From assembly GCF_003313325.1 (NCBI RefSeq), contig NZ_QMHQ01000004.1, forward strand, positions 62,001-126,000: a stretch of DNA of 64,000 nt, in the 5' to 3' direction. The notes under the pieces are model-generated. The model worked only from the letters and a program-made list of their open reading frames with translations. It searched no databases and was not told the origin of the DNA. Positions 27,657-37,692 of this stretch are shown here, one piece after another. Position numbers and translations under genes: made by a program. This DNA comes from Pedobacter namyangjuensis. GTDB taxonomy: Bacteria > Bacteroidota > Bacteroidia > Sphingobacteriales > Sphingobacteriaceae. Every line of letters begins with the position of its first letter. Positions within the stretch are counted from its first letter, which is position 1.

Positions 27657-28067
27657 TTAGCAATATTGCTCAAAAGCGCCAATTAGGCTATCAGCAATCA
27701 TTTGCGCAGGGCGACCTTCAATTTGATGACGCTCAATCATATGTACTAATTTGCCATCTTTAAATAACGCCATTGATGGAGATGAAGGTGGAAATGGCAT
27801 CATATAACCTCTAGCTCTATCTACCGCTTCTTTTTCCATACCTGCAAAAACGGTTACCAATTTATTTGGGTGTTTTGCATTTGCTGCCGCTAATTTTGCC
27901 GCCGGACGAGCATTTGCAGCAGCACAACCACATACAGAGTTTACCACTACAAACACAGTACCTTCTGCTTTAATTGCACTGTCTACCGCATCAGCAGTTT
28001 TCAATTCTTCAAAACCTACATTGGTTAACTCGGCACGCATTGGCTCTACTAAATATTCTGGATACAT
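27657..28067 (-). CDS. Bacilliredoxin, BrxA/BrxB (YphP/YqiW) family
   Basis: Removes bacillithiol from mixed disulfides on proteins. The start at 28065-28067 (MYPEYLVEPM) gives 136 residues, the usual length; a longer frame to 28145 would begin upstream of the likely promoter. The thioredoxin fold carries the family's active site C46-G-C48 (NSVCGCAAA), and MPFPPSSPSMALF is the conserved cis-proline region. The organism's bshA lies 19 kb away in the same window, consistent with a working bacillithiol system. BrxA and BrxB cannot be told apart here. Confidence 0.92.
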   Translation of the reverse strand: MYPEYLVEPMRAELTNVGFEELKTADAVDSAIKAEGTVFVVVNSVCGCAAANARPAAKLAAANAKHPNKLVTVFAGMEKEAVDRARGYMMPFPPSSPSMALFKDGKLVHMIERHQIEGRPAQMIADSLIGAFEQYC

Positions 28068-28094
28068 TTCTTTATCTTTTAATAATTGATGCTG

Positions 28095-28102
28095 CAAAGA
28101 TA
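28095..28102 (-). promoter_or_regulatory. Putative -7 element (TATCTTTG) of the bacilliredoxin gene
   Basis: On the minus strand TATCTTTG lies 27 bases before the chosen ATG and matches TAnnTTTG; the -33 box is not clear. It supports the shorter gene start. Confidence 0.5.
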
Positions 28103-28164
28103 AGAAATAAGCTTCGCTTAAATTTATTGCTAAATAAAATAACAATTTACTGACGTATAGACCA

Positions 28165-28197
28165 CAAAAAAACGGCTTACTGTACGTAAGCCGTTTT
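28165..28197 (-). terminator. Intrinsic terminator of the DUF2752 / CCC-motif operon
   Basis: AAAACGGCTTAC pairs with GTAAGCCGTTTT (12 bp, 5-base loop); on the minus strand the stem is followed by a run of T. It lies 20 bases past the stop codon of the CCC-motif gene. Confidence 0.87.
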
Positions 28198-28216
28198 AGG
28201 AAAATATAAGATGAGC

Positions 28217-28780
28217 TTATTGCATTCCTCTTAACACGTCCTGCATTGCTTGTGGGTCGCTTAACATAGCTGTACCAAACATTGCAATAATTGCGATGTA
28301 GTAAACTAAAGTTAAAATATTAAGAACTAAACCAACAATAGCACAAACTCTACCTGCATTTAAGTTTTTAGATGAGCTTTCGGTATAAAGCGTTGGATTT
28401 GCTGCATACAAGGCTCTATCTTTTTTGCTTAATACCAAAGCAATAATTGCTGGTATTAAACCAAGAATACCATAACAGCAACATAACACGATAGATAAAA
28501 TACCTAACACTAATACTACAGTAGCATTCGGCAATGCTTGTTGCATACCAAATCCGCCGTTGTTTGGCGTAAAACCACCGCCATTGTTTGGAGGAAAGCC
28601 ACCATTATTCGGTGGAAAACCGCCGTTGTGCGGTTGAAATGGAGTAGGCTCTACTGGCGCCGCAGGCGGAACTACAGGCTCTGGAGCCGGCGTAGATTCA
28701 GGCGTACTTTCTGGGTTTAACCCCTCTTCTTGTTCGTCTCTTTTTTTAGGATTTTCTTCTGGTAATTGTTCTTCAGACAT
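28217..28780 (-). CDS. CCC-motif / DUF4190-like membrane protein with Asn-Gly-Pro repeats
   Basis: A 187-residue protein: acidic, proline-rich N-terminus (1-50), four imperfect copies of a HNGGFPP/NNGGFTP unit (51-78), then two hydrophobic segments. The first carries VLCCCYGILGLIP, the triple-cysteine motif that names this family; the second is about 143-170. It follows the DUF2752 gene by four bases, a pairing seen repeatedly in Bacteroidota. Function unknown; probably a small inner-membrane protein with a disordered cytosolic tail. Confidence 0.8.
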   Translation of the reverse strand: MSEEQLPEENPKKRDEQEEGLNPESTPESTPAPEPVVPPAAPVEPTPFQPHNGGFPPNNGGFPPNNGGGFTPNNGGFGMQQALPNATVVLVLGILSIVLCCCYGILGLIPAIIALVLSKKDRALYAANPTLYTESSSKNLNAGRVCAIVGLVLNILTLVYYIAIIAMFGTAMLSDPQAMQDVLRGMQ

Positions 28781-28784
28781 AGTT

Positions 28785-29138
28785 TTAAATTAATTGGTTG
28801 TTTAGTATTTTGTAAATGTAATTAGCAACTATTGTAATTGTGATAGCAATATAAAGCATTTTTATAATAAATGCTCCGTTTTTGAAATCAAATTTTAAAT
28901 GAACTGCCGTAAATATTAATAAAACTACAATAAAAATTGTAGGCGGATAGAATTTGAAAGAAGCTGTAAAATTGCCCTGTATAAGCTGAACGAAGGATCT
29001 TTGCAAACCGCAACCTGGGCAATCTATGCCTGTTGAAGCTTTAAATGGACATGTTAAAAGGTGATGCTCCAGCCAATGAATAAAGCCACTACCTTCGGTT
29101 AAAACAATAAGTAAAACAATAGCAAGCTTGGCTTTCAT
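28785..29138 (-). CDS. DUF2752 domain-containing membrane protein
   Basis: A 117-residue protein with three hydrophobic helices and the DUF2752 signature CPFKASTGIDCPGCGLQRSF (two cysteine-containing turns, CPGCGLQRS being diagnostic). It is the first gene of a two-gene operon with the CCC-motif protein. The conserved cysteines could bind metal or be redox active, but nothing is established. Confidence 0.82.
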   Translation of the reverse strand: MKAKLAIVLLIVLTEGSGFIHWLEHHLLTCPFKASTGIDCPGCGLQRSFVQLIQGNFTASFKFYPPTIFIVVLLIFTAVHLKFDFKNGAFIIKMLYIAITITIVANYIYKILNNQLI

Positions 29139-29212
29139 GGTAGCACGAAAATATAGATTATGCCGTTGCTACACAAATTTTGTTAAATAAACCTGATCAA
29201 AGCGAGCACGAC

Positions 29213-29229
29213 GGCCAATTTTCTTGGCC
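29213..29229. repeat. Short inverted repeats in the ahcY upstream region
   Basis: GGCCAA-TTTTC-TTGGCC is a perfect dyad; a second, GGCT-AATTT-AGCC, lies some 30 bases downstream. They sit in the 243-base spacer between the divergent DUF2752 gene and ahcY and look like remnants of dispersed repeats rather than a promoter part. Confidence 0.4.
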
Positions 29230-29326
29230 TAGTAAAGCGATGAGCAGGGCTAATTTAGCCAAACACTACTGACATTGTTTTACTAAAAATTATTACATCC
29301 AATCTACTAAAACAAATGTTAAGTGG

Positions 29327-29358
29327 TTTGGCTTTCACAAAGCTATGCCGTAACTTTG
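29327..29358 (+). promoter_or_regulatory. Consensus Bacteroidota promoter of ahcY
   Basis: TTTG at 29327-29330, a 20-base spacer, and TAACTTTG at 29351-29358 match the -33/-7 consensus of the Bacteroidota housekeeping sigma factor exactly. The ATG follows 23 bases after the -7 box. Confidence 0.82.
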
Positions 29359-29381
29359 CAGTTCATTAAAAACAAAAAAGC

Positions 29382-30698
29382 ATGTCATCAGTAGAGACTT
29401 CATACGTTCCTTATAAAGTTAAGGACATTTCACTGGCAGAATGGGGCCGTAAAGAAATTGGATTAGCAGAGGCAGAAATGCCTGGTTTAATGTCGCTTAG
29501 AAAAGAATTCGGACCATCTAAACCTTTAGCGGGCGCTCGCATTGCAGGTTGTTTGCATATGACCATCCAAACTGCAGTTTTAATTGAAACATTGGTAGAA
29601 CTTGGTGCAGAAGTTACATGGTCGTCTTGTAATATTTTCTCAACTCAAGATCACGCTGCCGCTGCAATTGCTGCTGCTGGTATTCAAGTTTATGCTTGGA
29701 AAGGCTTAAACGAAGCCGATTTCGATTGGTGTATTGAGCAAACTTTACATTTTGGTCCAGATCGTCAGCCATTAAACATGATTTTGGATGATGGTGGTGA
29801 TTTAACCAACATGGTTTTCGATAAATATCCTGAGCTAATTGCAGCAATTAAAGGTTTATCTGAAGAAACTACAACTGGTGTACACCGTTTATACGAAAGA
29901 ATGAAAAACGGAACATTGCACTTACCTGCAATTAACGTTAACGATTCTGTAACTAAATCTAAATTCGATAACAAATACGGATGTCGCGAATCATTAGTAG
30001 ACGCAATTCGTCGTGCAACTGATGTAATGATGGCTGGTAAAGTTGCCGTTGTTTGCGGTTATGGCGATGTTGGTAAAGGTTCTGCAGAGTCGTTAAGCTC
30101 GCAAGGTGTACGTGTTATCGTTACCGAAATCGATCCAATTTGTGCTTTACAAGCAGCAATGGAAGGTTACGAAGTAAAACGTTTAGATACCGCTATTAAA
30201 GAAGCAGATATCGTTGTAACTACAACTGGTAACTGTGATATCGTTCGCGAAAAACATTTCCGTGCGTTAAAAGACAAAGCTATTGTATGTAACATCGGCC
30301 ACTTCGACAACGAAATTGACATGGCTTGGTTAAATGGGGCTTATGGCGATACTAAAGTTGAAATTAAACCTCAGGTTGATAAATATACTATCGACGGTAA
30401 AGATGTAATTGTTTTGGCAGAAGGTCGTTTGGTTAACTTAGGCTGTGCAACTGGCCACCCAAGTTTTGTAATGAGTAACTCGTTCACAAACCAAACTTTG
30501 GCGCAATTAGAGTTGTGGACTAACCCAGGTAAATACGAAAACAAAGTTTATGTATTACCTAAGCATCTAGACGAAAAAGTTGCTCGTTTGCACTTAGAAA
30601 AAATTGGTGTAGAATTAGACGTTTTAGATCAGCACCAAGCAGATTATATCGGCGTAGCTGTAGAAGGTCCTTTCAAACCAGATACTTATAGATACTAA
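29382..30698 (+). CDS. ahcY: Adenosylhomocysteinase (S-adenosylhomocysteine hydrolase)
   Basis: Splits S-adenosylhomocysteine to adenosine and homocysteine, keeping methylation running. The 438-residue protein shows [23 protein letters not shown], the NAD-binding [12 protein letters not shown] in the middle and the C-terminal PDTYRY end typical of the family. It is monocistronic with a consensus promoter and a clear terminator. Codon use is strongly biased as expected for a highly expressed gene. Confidence 0.97.
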   Translation: MSSVETSYVPYKVKDISLAEWGRKEIGLAEAEMPGLMSLRKEFGPSKPLAGARIAGCLHMTIQTAVLIETLVELGAEVTWSSCNIFSTQDHAAAAIAAAGIQVYAWKGLNEADFDWCIEQTLHFGPDRQPLNMILDDGGDLTNMVFDKYPELIAAIKGLSEETTTGVHRLYERMKNGTLHLPAINVNDSVTKSKFDNKYGCRESLVDAIRRATDVMMAGKVAVVCGYGDVGKGSAESLSSQGVRVIVTEIDPICALQAAMEGYEVKRLDTAIKEADIVVTTTGNCDIVREKHFRALKDKAIVCNIGHFDNEIDMAWLNGAYGDTKVEIKPQVDKYTIDGKDVIVLAEGRLVNLGCATGHPSFVMSNSFTNQTLAQLELWTNPGKYENKVYVLPKHLDEKVARLHLEKIGVELDVLDQHQADYIGVAVEGPFKPDTYRY

Positions 30699-30763
30699 GA
30701 AAGAAAGTTTGGAGTTAAAAGTAGAAAGTTATCTTTCATCCTCGCTCCTTATTCTTTAACCTT

Positions 30764-30798
30764 AAAAAAGGGATGTGCAAAATGCATATCCCTTTTTT
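30764..30798 (+). terminator. Intrinsic terminator of ahcY
   Basis: A 16-base arm (AAAAAAGGGATGTGCA) pairs with TGCATATCCCTTTTTT with one wobble. It is 65 bases beyond the ahcY stop; a degenerate inverted AAGGAGC tract lies in between. Confidence 0.85.
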
Positions 30799-31159
30799 TA
30801 TATCGTCGTCTTTGTAAGGTGGCTTTTTCAGCCGATTAATCAATTTTTTTTTGCAAAACTATGTCAGTAGCGTTTTGGGTTGTTCAGTCCCGCTGTCCGT
30901 TTTACTCTCTTCGTTCGTGCTCACTTCCATCTGGTTTATTTTACAAAAGCTTAATGCCTTTTTGTAAAACTTGTTTCCTGCAAAAGTGCTAATTGGTCGG
31001 TATTATACAGCAACTCGCAATCTACCTTATTCATTGCCGTTATTGCTGCCAACAAACACCAAAACAAAACACTGGCTTTAGCCAAAAATTACACAAAACA
31101 GTTTATCAATAGTTAATGATAAGCTACATTTGCTTTTTCAAACTTAATTTTCAAAGAAT
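30799..31159. other. Non-coding spacer with repeat remnants between ahcY and the small exported protein
   Basis: No gene is visible. The spacer contains the decamer CAGTCCCGCT at 30885-30894 (its reverse complement recurs at 39627-39636 in another spacer), a 10-base inverted repeat TTTTACAAAA / TTTTGTAAAA at 30939-30969, and a -7 element TACATTTG at 31125-31132 for the following gene. I read the first two as remains of dispersed intergenic repeats. Confidence 0.55.
31125..31132 (+). promoter_or_regulatory. Putative -7 element (TACATTTG)
   Basis: TAnnTTTG match 27 bases before the ATG at 31160; a GTTTA at the -33 distance is only a partial match. Confidence 0.45.
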
Positions 31160-31510
31160 ATGAAGGCCTTAATCATTGCGCTATTTGTAACTTTTGCTGG
31201 TTTATCGGCTAGTGCACAAACAAAACCTCAACAAAAAACCACAAAACAACAAACGGTTATTAAAGATAAAGTTGTAGAAATTGCCTGTGGCGAATGCAAA
31301 TTTAAAATGGAAGGGAAAAGTTGCGATCTAGCGGTAAGAATAGACAGCAAACCTTATTTCGTAGACGGAAAAAAAATTGACGATTTTGGTGATGCCCACG
31401 ATGAAAAGCATGGTTTTTGCAATGTAATTAGCAAAGCAAAAGTTACCGGCGAGATTGTTAACAATCGCTTTAATGCAAAGTCTATTGCACTTATAAACGA
31501 TAAAAATTAA
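31160..31510 (+). CDS. Small exported cysteine-motif protein (DUF6370-like)
   Basis: A 116-residue protein with signal peptide to SASAQ (residue 20), a Gln/Lys/Thr-rich linker, then a compact domain with C-G-E-C followed 9 residues later by another cysteine (KSCDLAVRIDSKPYFVDG) and a fourth in HGFCNVI. The cysteine and histidine pattern (DAHDEKHGFC) suggests a metal site or disulfides. It resembles the DUF6370 family as far as I can recall, but the label is tentative. It overlaps the converging gene at a shared TTAA. Confidence 0.7.
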   Translation: MKALIIALFVTFAGLSASAQTKPQQKTTKQQTVIKDKVVEIACGECKFKMEGKSCDLAVRIDSKPYFVDGKKIDDFGDAHDEKHGFCNVISKAKVTGEIVNNRFNAKSIALINDKN

Positions 31511-31725
31511 AGTTCGTAAGCTAAGTGCATCGAAACTAGGTTGTAATTATGATTGGTGCTTTTATAGCTTATCGTAGAGGTTTCGGTATTTATAATCTCG
31601 TATGATTTTACTTTATTAGCATCTAAAAATAGCTGCAGCTTCTGGTTCAAACGTTCGGCAACAACATCGTCTTCAATAATGTTATCAGTCAAACCTTCGG
31701 CCATAAAGGCATAAGAGATTCGCAT
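31507..31725 (-). CDS. Hypothetical protein, 72 aa
   Basis: Not recognised. A 72-residue acidic, soluble protein (starts MRISYAFMAEGLTDN) with codon use like its neighbours and no shadowing gene on the other strand. Its stop codon shares the TTAA tetranucleotide with the converging exported protein gene, so the two frames end on each other. Probably real but unsupported by any known domain. Confidence 0.55.
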   Translation of the reverse strand: MRISYAFMAEGLTDNIIEDDVVAERLNQKLQLFLDANKVKSYEIINTETSTISYKSTNHNYNLVSMHLAYEL

Positions 31726-31856
31726 ATATTTTTGGATCGTTTTATTTGTAAATCTGCTTAATATTTAATCAATAAACAAAATTTCCGCTAACAATAAAAC
31801 CCATTGAGCGTTCAAAACCTTAAACCTTACACCCTTCCGCCTTCAACCTTAATTCA

Positions 31857-31864
31857 TATCTTTG
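31857..31864 (+). promoter_or_regulatory. Putative -7 element (TATCTTTG) of pdxJ, near-leaderless
   Basis: TAnnTTTG ends four bases before the pdxJ ATG, so transcription would begin at or beside the start codon. No TTTG at -33. Confidence 0.42.
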
Positions 31865-31868
31865 CTTT

Positions 31869-32585
31869 ATGACAAAATTATCAGTCAACATTAATAAAAT
31901 AGCTACACTACGCAATAGCCGTGGTGGCAACAATCCTGATTTGGTTAAAGTTGCACTAGACTGTGAGCGTTTTGGCGCACAAGGTATTACCGTACATCCA
32001 CGTCCAGACGAAAGGCATATCCGCTACCAAGATACTTTTGATTTAAAAGCCGTAATTGCAACAGAATTTAATATAGAAGGTAATTGCAAAGAGCAAAAAT
32101 TTATAGATCTTGTTTTAGCAAACAAACCAGCACAAGTAACTCTGGTACCCGATGTATTAGGACAAATAACCTCTAACCACGGCTGGGATACTATTAAAGA
32201 GAAAGATTACTTAAAAGAAATGGTTTCTGTTTTTCAAACTGCCGGCATTCGAGTTTCTATATTCGTAGACCCTGTTTTAGAAATGGTTGAAGGTGCGCTA
32301 GCAACCGGTACCGACAGAATCGAACTGTATACCGAAGCTTATGCCAGCAATTATCACAATGATAAAGAACGAGCAATTGCACCTTATATTACAGCTGCAA
32401 AAAAGGCAAACGAATTAGGTTTAGGCTTAAACGCTGGCCACGATTTAGATTTAGATAACCTGCAGTATTTTGCGCAAAACATTCCTAATCTATTGGAGGT
32501 TTCCATCGGCCATGCCTTAATAAGCAACGCACTTTATTTCGGGCTGGAAAAAACCATTCAACTTTATTTAAAACAGCTTGCATAA
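31869..32585 (+). CDS. pdxJ: Pyridoxine 5'-phosphate synthase
   Basis: Closes the ring of vitamin B6 from 3-amino-2-oxopropyl phosphate and deoxyxylulose 5-phosphate. The 238-residue TIM barrel has the family's N-terminal [46 protein letters not shown] and [13 protein letters not shown]. Followed 63 bases later by an EamA transporter gene in the same direction. No anomalies. Confidence 0.96.
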   Translation: MTKLSVNINKIATLRNSRGGNNPDLVKVALDCERFGAQGITVHPRPDERHIRYQDTFDLKAVIATEFNIEGNCKEQKFIDLVLANKPAQVTLVPDVLGQITSNHGWDTIKEKDYLKEMVSVFQTAGIRVSIFVDPVLEMVEGALATGTDRIELYTEAYASNYHNDKERAIAPYITAAKKANELGLGLNAGHDLDLDNLQYFAQNIPNLLEVSIGHALISNALYFGLEKTIQLYLKQLA

Positions 32586-32648
32586 TATAAGCGAAAAGCC
32601 TAAAGCAGAAAGCTTCGGACTTTAAGCTTTCGCTTTCAACCTAAATCT

Positions 32649-33563
32649 ATGTTAAAAGGAATTCTCCTCGTATTATTTGGTGCCTGTAGTTTCGGCATCT
32701 TATCCACTTTTGTAAAACTAGCTTACGCAGAGGGTTACACTTTGTCTGACGTAACAGGTACGCAAGCATTTTTCGGCATGGTTCTTTTATGGACTGCCTT
32801 CCTCATACAATCAAAAACAAAATCTAAAAACAAACCAAACCCGGTAATAAAAACCCATTGGTTAAAGTTGGTTGGCGCCGGTATGTTTTCGGGCATGGTT
32901 AGTTTGTGCTACTATCAATGCGTAAAATTAGTTCCTGCATCCGTAGCTATCATTTTGCTCATGCAATTTGTATGGATTAGCGTTCTTTTGGAGTTGATTA
33001 TCTACAAGAAGAAACCAACCGGAAACCAAATTTTAGCGATCATATTTATTTTAACCGGCACTATTGCCGCAAGTGGTTATTACGAAAGTGTGTCGGCTAA
33101 TTTTAATATCACTGGCATTATTTACGGCTTAATTTCCGCGGCGTTTTATGCATCGTTCTTAATGCTAAATGGCAAACTTGGCACAGAATATCCGGTACTT
33201 AAAAAAAGCGCCTTAATGATAACTGGCGCTTGTATTATTGTCTTTATCCTACTTCCACCCTATTTTTTAATTAATGGTGCTTTAGGTGGCAGTTTATTAA
33301 AATGGGGATTGATATTGGCAGTCTTTGGAACCGTAATTCCACCCTTATGTTTTGCAGGTGGCATTCCAAAAGCAGGTTTAACGTTAAGTTCTATTTTGAG
33401 CTCGGTAGAACTACCGGTGGCCGTAAGCATGTCGGCAATTGTTTTAAAAGAACCAGTTAGCGCTATACGTTGGTTAGGCGTTATAATCATTTTAGGAGCG
33501 ATGATTTTACCCAATTTGGAAAATTTAAAAAAGGGAAATATCTTTAGAACAAAAACCGCGTAA
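32649..33563 (+). CDS. EamA/DMT-family transporter
   Basis: A 304-residue inner-membrane protein with ten predicted helices arranged as two EamA repeats. It starts LKGILLVLFGACSFG and the second repeat contains GIIYGLISAAFYASFLMLNGK; the end has LSSVELPVAVSMSAIVLKEP, typical of the family. These carriers export amino acids or other metabolites. Substrate unknown; it may be co-transcribed with pdxJ. Confidence 0.88.
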   Translation: MLKGILLVLFGACSFGILSTFVKLAYAEGYTLSDVTGTQAFFGMVLLWTAFLIQSKTKSKNKPNPVIKTHWLKLVGAGMFSGMVSLCYYQCVKLVPASVAIILLMQFVWISVLLELIIYKKKPTGNQILAIIFILTGTIAASGYYESVSANFNITGIIYGLISAAFYASFLMLNGKLGTEYPVLKKSALMITGACIIVFILLPPYFLINGALGGSLLKWGLILAVFGTVIPPLCFAGGIPKAGLTLSSILSSVELPVAVSMSAIVLKEPVSAIRWLGVIIILGAMILPNLENLKKGNIFRTKTA

Positions 33564-33616
33564 AAACGTAGTTAACAGTGATTGCTTTATACCCGCATCA
33601 ACCTAAACCGAAAACC

Positions 33617-34180
33617 ATGAAAAAAAAGTTATTTTCAGCATTATTACTTGTAGCAATTGCATTTGGTGCCTGTAAAAACGTAGCAACAATTAACGAAGAA
33701 GAAGCCGGTACCGTTATTACGACTTACCTAAAAGGAAACCCAGAATATAAAACCGATAGATTTCATTTTGGGGAGATGAAATTTAATAGCAAAAAAGATA
33801 TGGTTGAATTGGCAAAATATAAAACCCTTGCCAACGAAGGTTTTGTAACTTTAACTTTAAAAGAAGCCAGCAAAAAATTCTTGTCAAAAGACAGTAGTTA
33901 TGTTTACCAAATTACATTAACTGACAAAGCAAGCGAATTGGTACTTAAGCAAGATGAAGACAAAGCAACGGTGAAAGTTGTTACATACGAATTGGCTAGC
34001 GAAAAGCCTGTAGACTTTAATCGTGTTAACGACAATAATGCAAAAGTTACGGTATCGCTTAAAAAAATAAACACCGTTTTTGCACCATTTCAAAAAAACA
34101 GCAAAGACAACAGCGATTTCATAACTAAAACCTATCGCTTAAAATTAGATAAGGAAGAAGGCTGGAAAGTGAATAAGTAA
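33617..34180 (+). CDS. Putative lipoprotein, unknown function
   Basis: Started at ATG 33617, which gives a lysine-rich lipoprotein signal (MKKKLFSALLLVAIAFGAC) with lipobox cysteine at residue 19; an upstream frame extension to 33578 has no signal character. The mature 168 residues are basic and beta-rich (EAGTVITTYLKG, FVTLTLKEAS, AKVTVSLKKI). No domain recognised. It lies 53 bases after the EamA gene. Confidence 0.72.
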   Translation: MKKKLFSALLLVAIAFGACKNVATINEEEAGTVITTYLKGNPEYKTDRFHFGEMKFNSKKDMVELAKYKTLANEGFVTLTLKEASKKFLSKDSSYVYQITLTDKASELVLKQDEDKATVKVVTYELASEKPVDFNRVNDNNAKVTVSLKKINTVFAPFQKNSKDNSDFITKTYRLKLDKEEGWKVNK

Positions 34181-34420
34181 GTTTAGGGCTTAGGGAAAAA
34201 ATCAGTTCGTTCTCTTTTGTTGGTGTTGAGGTTTATTCTTTTAAAATTTATCCTCACCTTGCTTGGAACATCCCAACTTTACAGCATTCCAGCTTTACAA
34301 CCTTCCAACCAAGTTACAACCCCAATTTGCCACCAAAATATGACGCTTTAACGTGCTTTTTGATACCAAAAAATAGTTGCGGATTTCTTACCTTTGCGCA
34401 ATCATTTATTGCTATACTAC
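34181..34420 (+). other. Spacer before gcvP with low-complexity tracts and a -7 element
   Basis: Contains CCAACTTTAC / CCAGCTTTAC / CCTTCCAACC-like runs at about 34265-34325, of the same pyrimidine-rich low-complexity kind seen in other spacers here, and TACCTTTG at 34389-34396, a TAnnTTTG match 24 bases before the gcvP ATG. No gene seen. Confidence 0.5.
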
Positions 34421-37300
34421 ATGAGCTTAAACATTCATTACCAAGAAGATTTTCAAGACCGCCATATTGCGCCAAATAGCGAAGATACTGCGGCTATGCT
34501 ACAAACCATTGGCGTAAATTCTATTGATGAGCTGATCGAACAAACAGTTCCTCAAAAAATTAGGTTAAAACAGCCTTTAAACTTGCCGAAAGCAAAATCT
34601 GAGGTCGATTATTTAGCCAGTTTAAAGCAAACTGCATCATTAAATAAAGTTTACAAATCTTACATTGGGCAAGGTTATTATGATACGGTTACACCTGGTG
34701 TAATTTTACGTAACGTAATGGAAAACCCAGGATGGTACACCCAGTATACGCCTTACCAAGCAGAAATTGCACAAGGTCGTTTACAAGCGTTGTTAAATTT
34801 CCAAACAATGGTTATAGATTTAACCGGAATGGAAATTGCCAATGCGTCTTTGTTAGATGAAGGTACCGCAGCTGCGGAAGCTATGTTTATGCAATACAGC
34901 TTACGCAAAAATCAAAAAGCTACTAAATACTTTGTGTCTGAGTTAATCTTTGCACAAACCATAGATATTTTAAAAACCCGTGCTAATCCATTCGGTATAG
35001 AATTGGTAATTGGCAACCACGAAACATTTACCGCAACCGAAGAATTTTTCGGTGCAATTGTTCAATATCCGGCAGGTAATGGCGAAGTGTTTAATTATAC
35101 AGATTTCGCTTCTGCTTTGCATACGCAAAACATAAAATTAACGGTAATTGCTGATTTATTAAGCTTAACCTTATTGACTCCTCCGGGAGAATGGGGGGCT
35201 GATGTGGTTGTTGGTACTACGCAACGTTTTGGCGTACCAATGGGTTTTGGCGGTCCACATGCTGCATATTTTGCAACTAAAGACGAGTATAAACGTTCAA
35301 TCCCGGGTCGTATTATTGGTGTAACTATCGATAGCAATAACAATTACGCTTTGCGTATGGCGTTGCAAACTCGCGAGCAACACATCCGTAGAGATAAAGC
35401 AACTTCTAACATTTGTACAGCTCAAGCTTTATTAGCTATTATGGCTGGTTTTTATGCAGTTTATCACGGACCAAAAGGCTTAAAACTAATTGCAGAGCGT
35501 ACTCATGGTTTGGCTGTAACATTGGCTGCATCTTTAAAAGAGGCCGGCTACAATGTACTAAGCAAATCATTTTTCGACACCGTTCAGTTGGATTTAGGTG
35601 ACTTGACCGGATCTATCCACAAAGAATGTTTAGACAATAACATCAACCTTAATTATAACGGAAACGTAGTAAGCATCGCTTTAGACGAAACAACTTCATT
35701 TGATGATGTAAAACTACTGGTACGTATATTTTCCAAAGTTAAAGGTATTGCTGCCGACAGTATAAATGTTGCAGAAAAAGCGAATACCACCATAGCTTCG
35801 GCTTCTCAACGTACTTCTACTTATTTAACACACCCAGTTTTCAACTCGCACCATTCAGAGCACGAAATGTTGCGTTACATTAAATCTTTAGAAACAAAAG
35901 ATTTATCGCTTTGCCACTCTATGATTGCCTTAGGTTCATGTACCATGAAATTAAATGCAACTACAGAAATGATTCCGGTTACTTGGCCTGAGTTTGGTAA
36001 AGTGCATCCTTTTGCACCGAACGACCAAGTTTTAGGTTATTATACCATTTTTGATGAGTTGGACAAATGGTTAAGTGAAATTACTGGTTTCGCTGCCATG
36101 AGCTTACAACCAAACGCTGGCGCTCAAGGCGAGTATGCAGGTTTAATGGTTATCCGTGCTTATCATCAAGACAGAGGAGATCATCACCGTAATATTGCAT
36201 TAATTCCTGCATCTGCACATGGTACCAATCCTGCTTCTGCAGCTATGGCCGGTATGAAAATCGTTGTGGTTAAATCTTTAGAAAATGGAAACATCGATGT
36301 TGAAGATTTAAAAGCAAAAGCGGCTGAACATGCAGCAAACCTATCGTGTTTAATGGTAACTTACCCTTCTACACACGGTGTATTCGAAGAAAGCATTATC
36401 GAAATTTGCGAAACTATCCATCAACATGGCGGACAAGTTTACATGGATGGTGCAAATATGAACGCACAAGTTGGCCTAACTAGTCCTGCTAATATTGGTG
36501 CAGATGTTTGCCACTTAAACTTACACAAAACCTTCTGTATTCCTCACGGTGGTGGTGGTCCTGGCATGGGCCCTATCGGTGTTGCTGCCCACTTGGTAAA
36601 ATACTTACCGGGTCACGCTGTGGTTAACATAAACAACGAAAAATCAATTCCGGCAGTGTCTTCTGCACCTTGGGGTTCGGCTTCTATTTTAATTATCTCT
36701 CATGCTTACATCGCAATGATGGGTGGCGAGGGCTTAACAGATGCAACTAGATACGCCATCCTTAACGCCAACTACATGAAAGCTAGGTTAGAGAAACACT
36801 ATCCTGTATTGTATTCTGGTGCTCAAGGTCGTTGCGCACACGAGATGATCTTAGATTGCCGTAGCTTTAAAAACTTCGGTATTGAGGTAGTTGATATTGC
36901 AAAACGTTTAATGGATTACGGTTTCCACGCTCCTACAGTTTCATTCCCGGTTGCCGGAACCTTAATGGTTGAGCCTACAGAATCTGAGCCTAAGCACGAA
37001 CTAGACCGTTTCTGCGATGCTTTAATAGCAATTAGAAATGAAATTACCGAAGTAGAAAACGGAAGCTTGGACAAAACAGATAACCCATTAAAAAATGCAC
37101 CACATACCGCTGCAGTAGTAACTGCTAACGAGTGGGAGCATGGTTATAGTCGCCAAACGGCAGCTTTTCCTTTGCCTTACGTAGCGGCTTATAAATTCTG
37201 GCCTTCAGTGGGCAGAGTTAACGATAGCCATGGCGATAGAGCACTAATTTGCGCTTGCCCTCCTATCGAAAGCTATATGGAAGAGGAAGCTTTAGCATAA
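34421..37300 (+). CDS. gcvP: Glycine dehydrogenase (decarboxylating), P protein
   Basis: PLP-dependent component of the glycine cleavage system. The ATG at 34421 is chosen; a TTG nine codons upstream lies within the promoter box. The single-chain 959-residue form has two homologous halves, [21 protein letters not shown] substrate loop near the N-terminus (seen as [13 protein letters not shown]), and the PLP lysine K703 in [19 protein letters not shown]. The H and T proteins are not in the window. Terminated by a strong hairpin. Confidence 0.96.
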   Translation: MSLNIHYQEDFQDRHIAPNSEDTAAMLQTIGVNSIDELIEQTVPQKIRLKQPLNLPKAKSEVDYLASLKQTASLNKVYKSYIGQGYYDTVTPGVILRNVMENPGWYTQYTPYQAEIAQGRLQALLNFQTMVIDLTGMEIANASLLDEGTAAAEAMFMQYSLRKNQKATKYFVSELIFAQTIDILKTRANPFGIELVIGNHETFTATEEFFGAIVQYPAGNGEVFNYTDFASALHTQNIKLTVIADLLSLTLLTPPGEWGADVVVGTTQRFGVPMGFGGPHAAYFATKDEYKRSIPGRIIGVTIDSNNNYALRMALQTREQHIRRDKATSNICTAQALLAIMAGFYAVYHGPKGLKLIAERTHGLAVTLAASLKEAGYNVLSKSFFDTVQLDLGDLTGSIHKECLDNNINLNYNGNVVSIALDETTSFDDVKLLVRIFSKVKGIAADSINVAEKANTTIASASQRTSTYLTHPVFNSHHSEHEMLRYIKSLETKDLSLCHSMIALGSCTMKLNATTEMIPVTWPEFGKVHPFAPNDQVLGYYTIFDELDKWLSEITGFAAMSLQPNAGAQGEYAGLMVIRAYHQDRGDHHRNIALIPASAHGTNPASAAMAGMKIVVVKSLENGNIDVEDLKAKAAEHAANLSCLMVTYPSTHGVFEESIIEICETIHQHGGQVYMDGANMNAQVGLTSPANIGADVCHLNLHKTFCIPHGGGGPGMGPIGVAAHLVKYLPGHAVVNINNEKSIPAVSSAPWGSASILIISHAYIAMMGGEGLTDATRYAILNANYMKARLEKHYPVLYSGAQGRCAHEMILDCRSFKNFGIEVVDIAKRLMDYGFHAPTVSFPVAGTLMVEPTESEPKHELDRFCDALIAIRNEITEVENGSLDKTDNPLKNAPHTAAVVTANEWEHGYSRQTAAFPLPYVAAYKFWPSVGRVNDSHGDRALICACPPIESYMEEEALA

Positions 37301-37351
37301 GCTATTTATCATACAAAAGTGTTATCCTGAGCGTTGCTGAAGGATTCCGAG

Positions 37352-37387
37352 AAAAAATAGCCCGAGCAATTCGGGCTATTTTTTTTG
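37352..37387 (+). terminator. Intrinsic terminator of gcvP
   Basis: ATAGCCCGA pairs with TCGGGCTAT around GCAAT, preceded by AAAAAA and followed by eight T. It lies 52 bases after the stop codon, just past a fragment reading GTTATCCTGAGC that belongs to the dispersed CTTCGACAAGCTCAGGAT-type repeats. Confidence 0.9.
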
Positions 37388-37684
37388 TGAAAAACTTTAA
37401 GGTTTTCTTTCCAAATTCAAAGAACCTGCCATTTGCATTATAAATCGCATAGGTAGTTTTTGAAAAGCAATTGCAGTTTTTCATCTTAATGTTAGTCCTG
37501 CCATCATTGCAATCTTTTTGCCATTGCTAGTTTACATCGTCATCGCAAGGAGAGCAACGACGAAGCGATTTATCTAGTTGATTACTTGCAAAAAGGATTT
37601 TCACTTTGTCAGGTTTATTGTACAAACAGCACTGCCATTATTAAAAAACCGTTCAATTCCATATTTCTTTTCAGGCCCGTTGCT

Positions 37685-37692
37685 TATATTTG
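37685..37692 (+). promoter_or_regulatory. Putative -7 element (TATATTTG) of the SRPBCC gene
   Basis: TAnnTTTG match 19 bases before the ATG at 37712. A T-rich ATTTC lies at about the -33 distance but is not a clear match. It supports the shorter gene start. Confidence 0.45.

Noticed and set aside
30870..30970. tRNA- or small-RNA-like structure in the ahcY spacer
   Set aside because: Stem-forming segments do not make a cloverleaf and contain no conserved tRNA positions; more like a repeat remnant.
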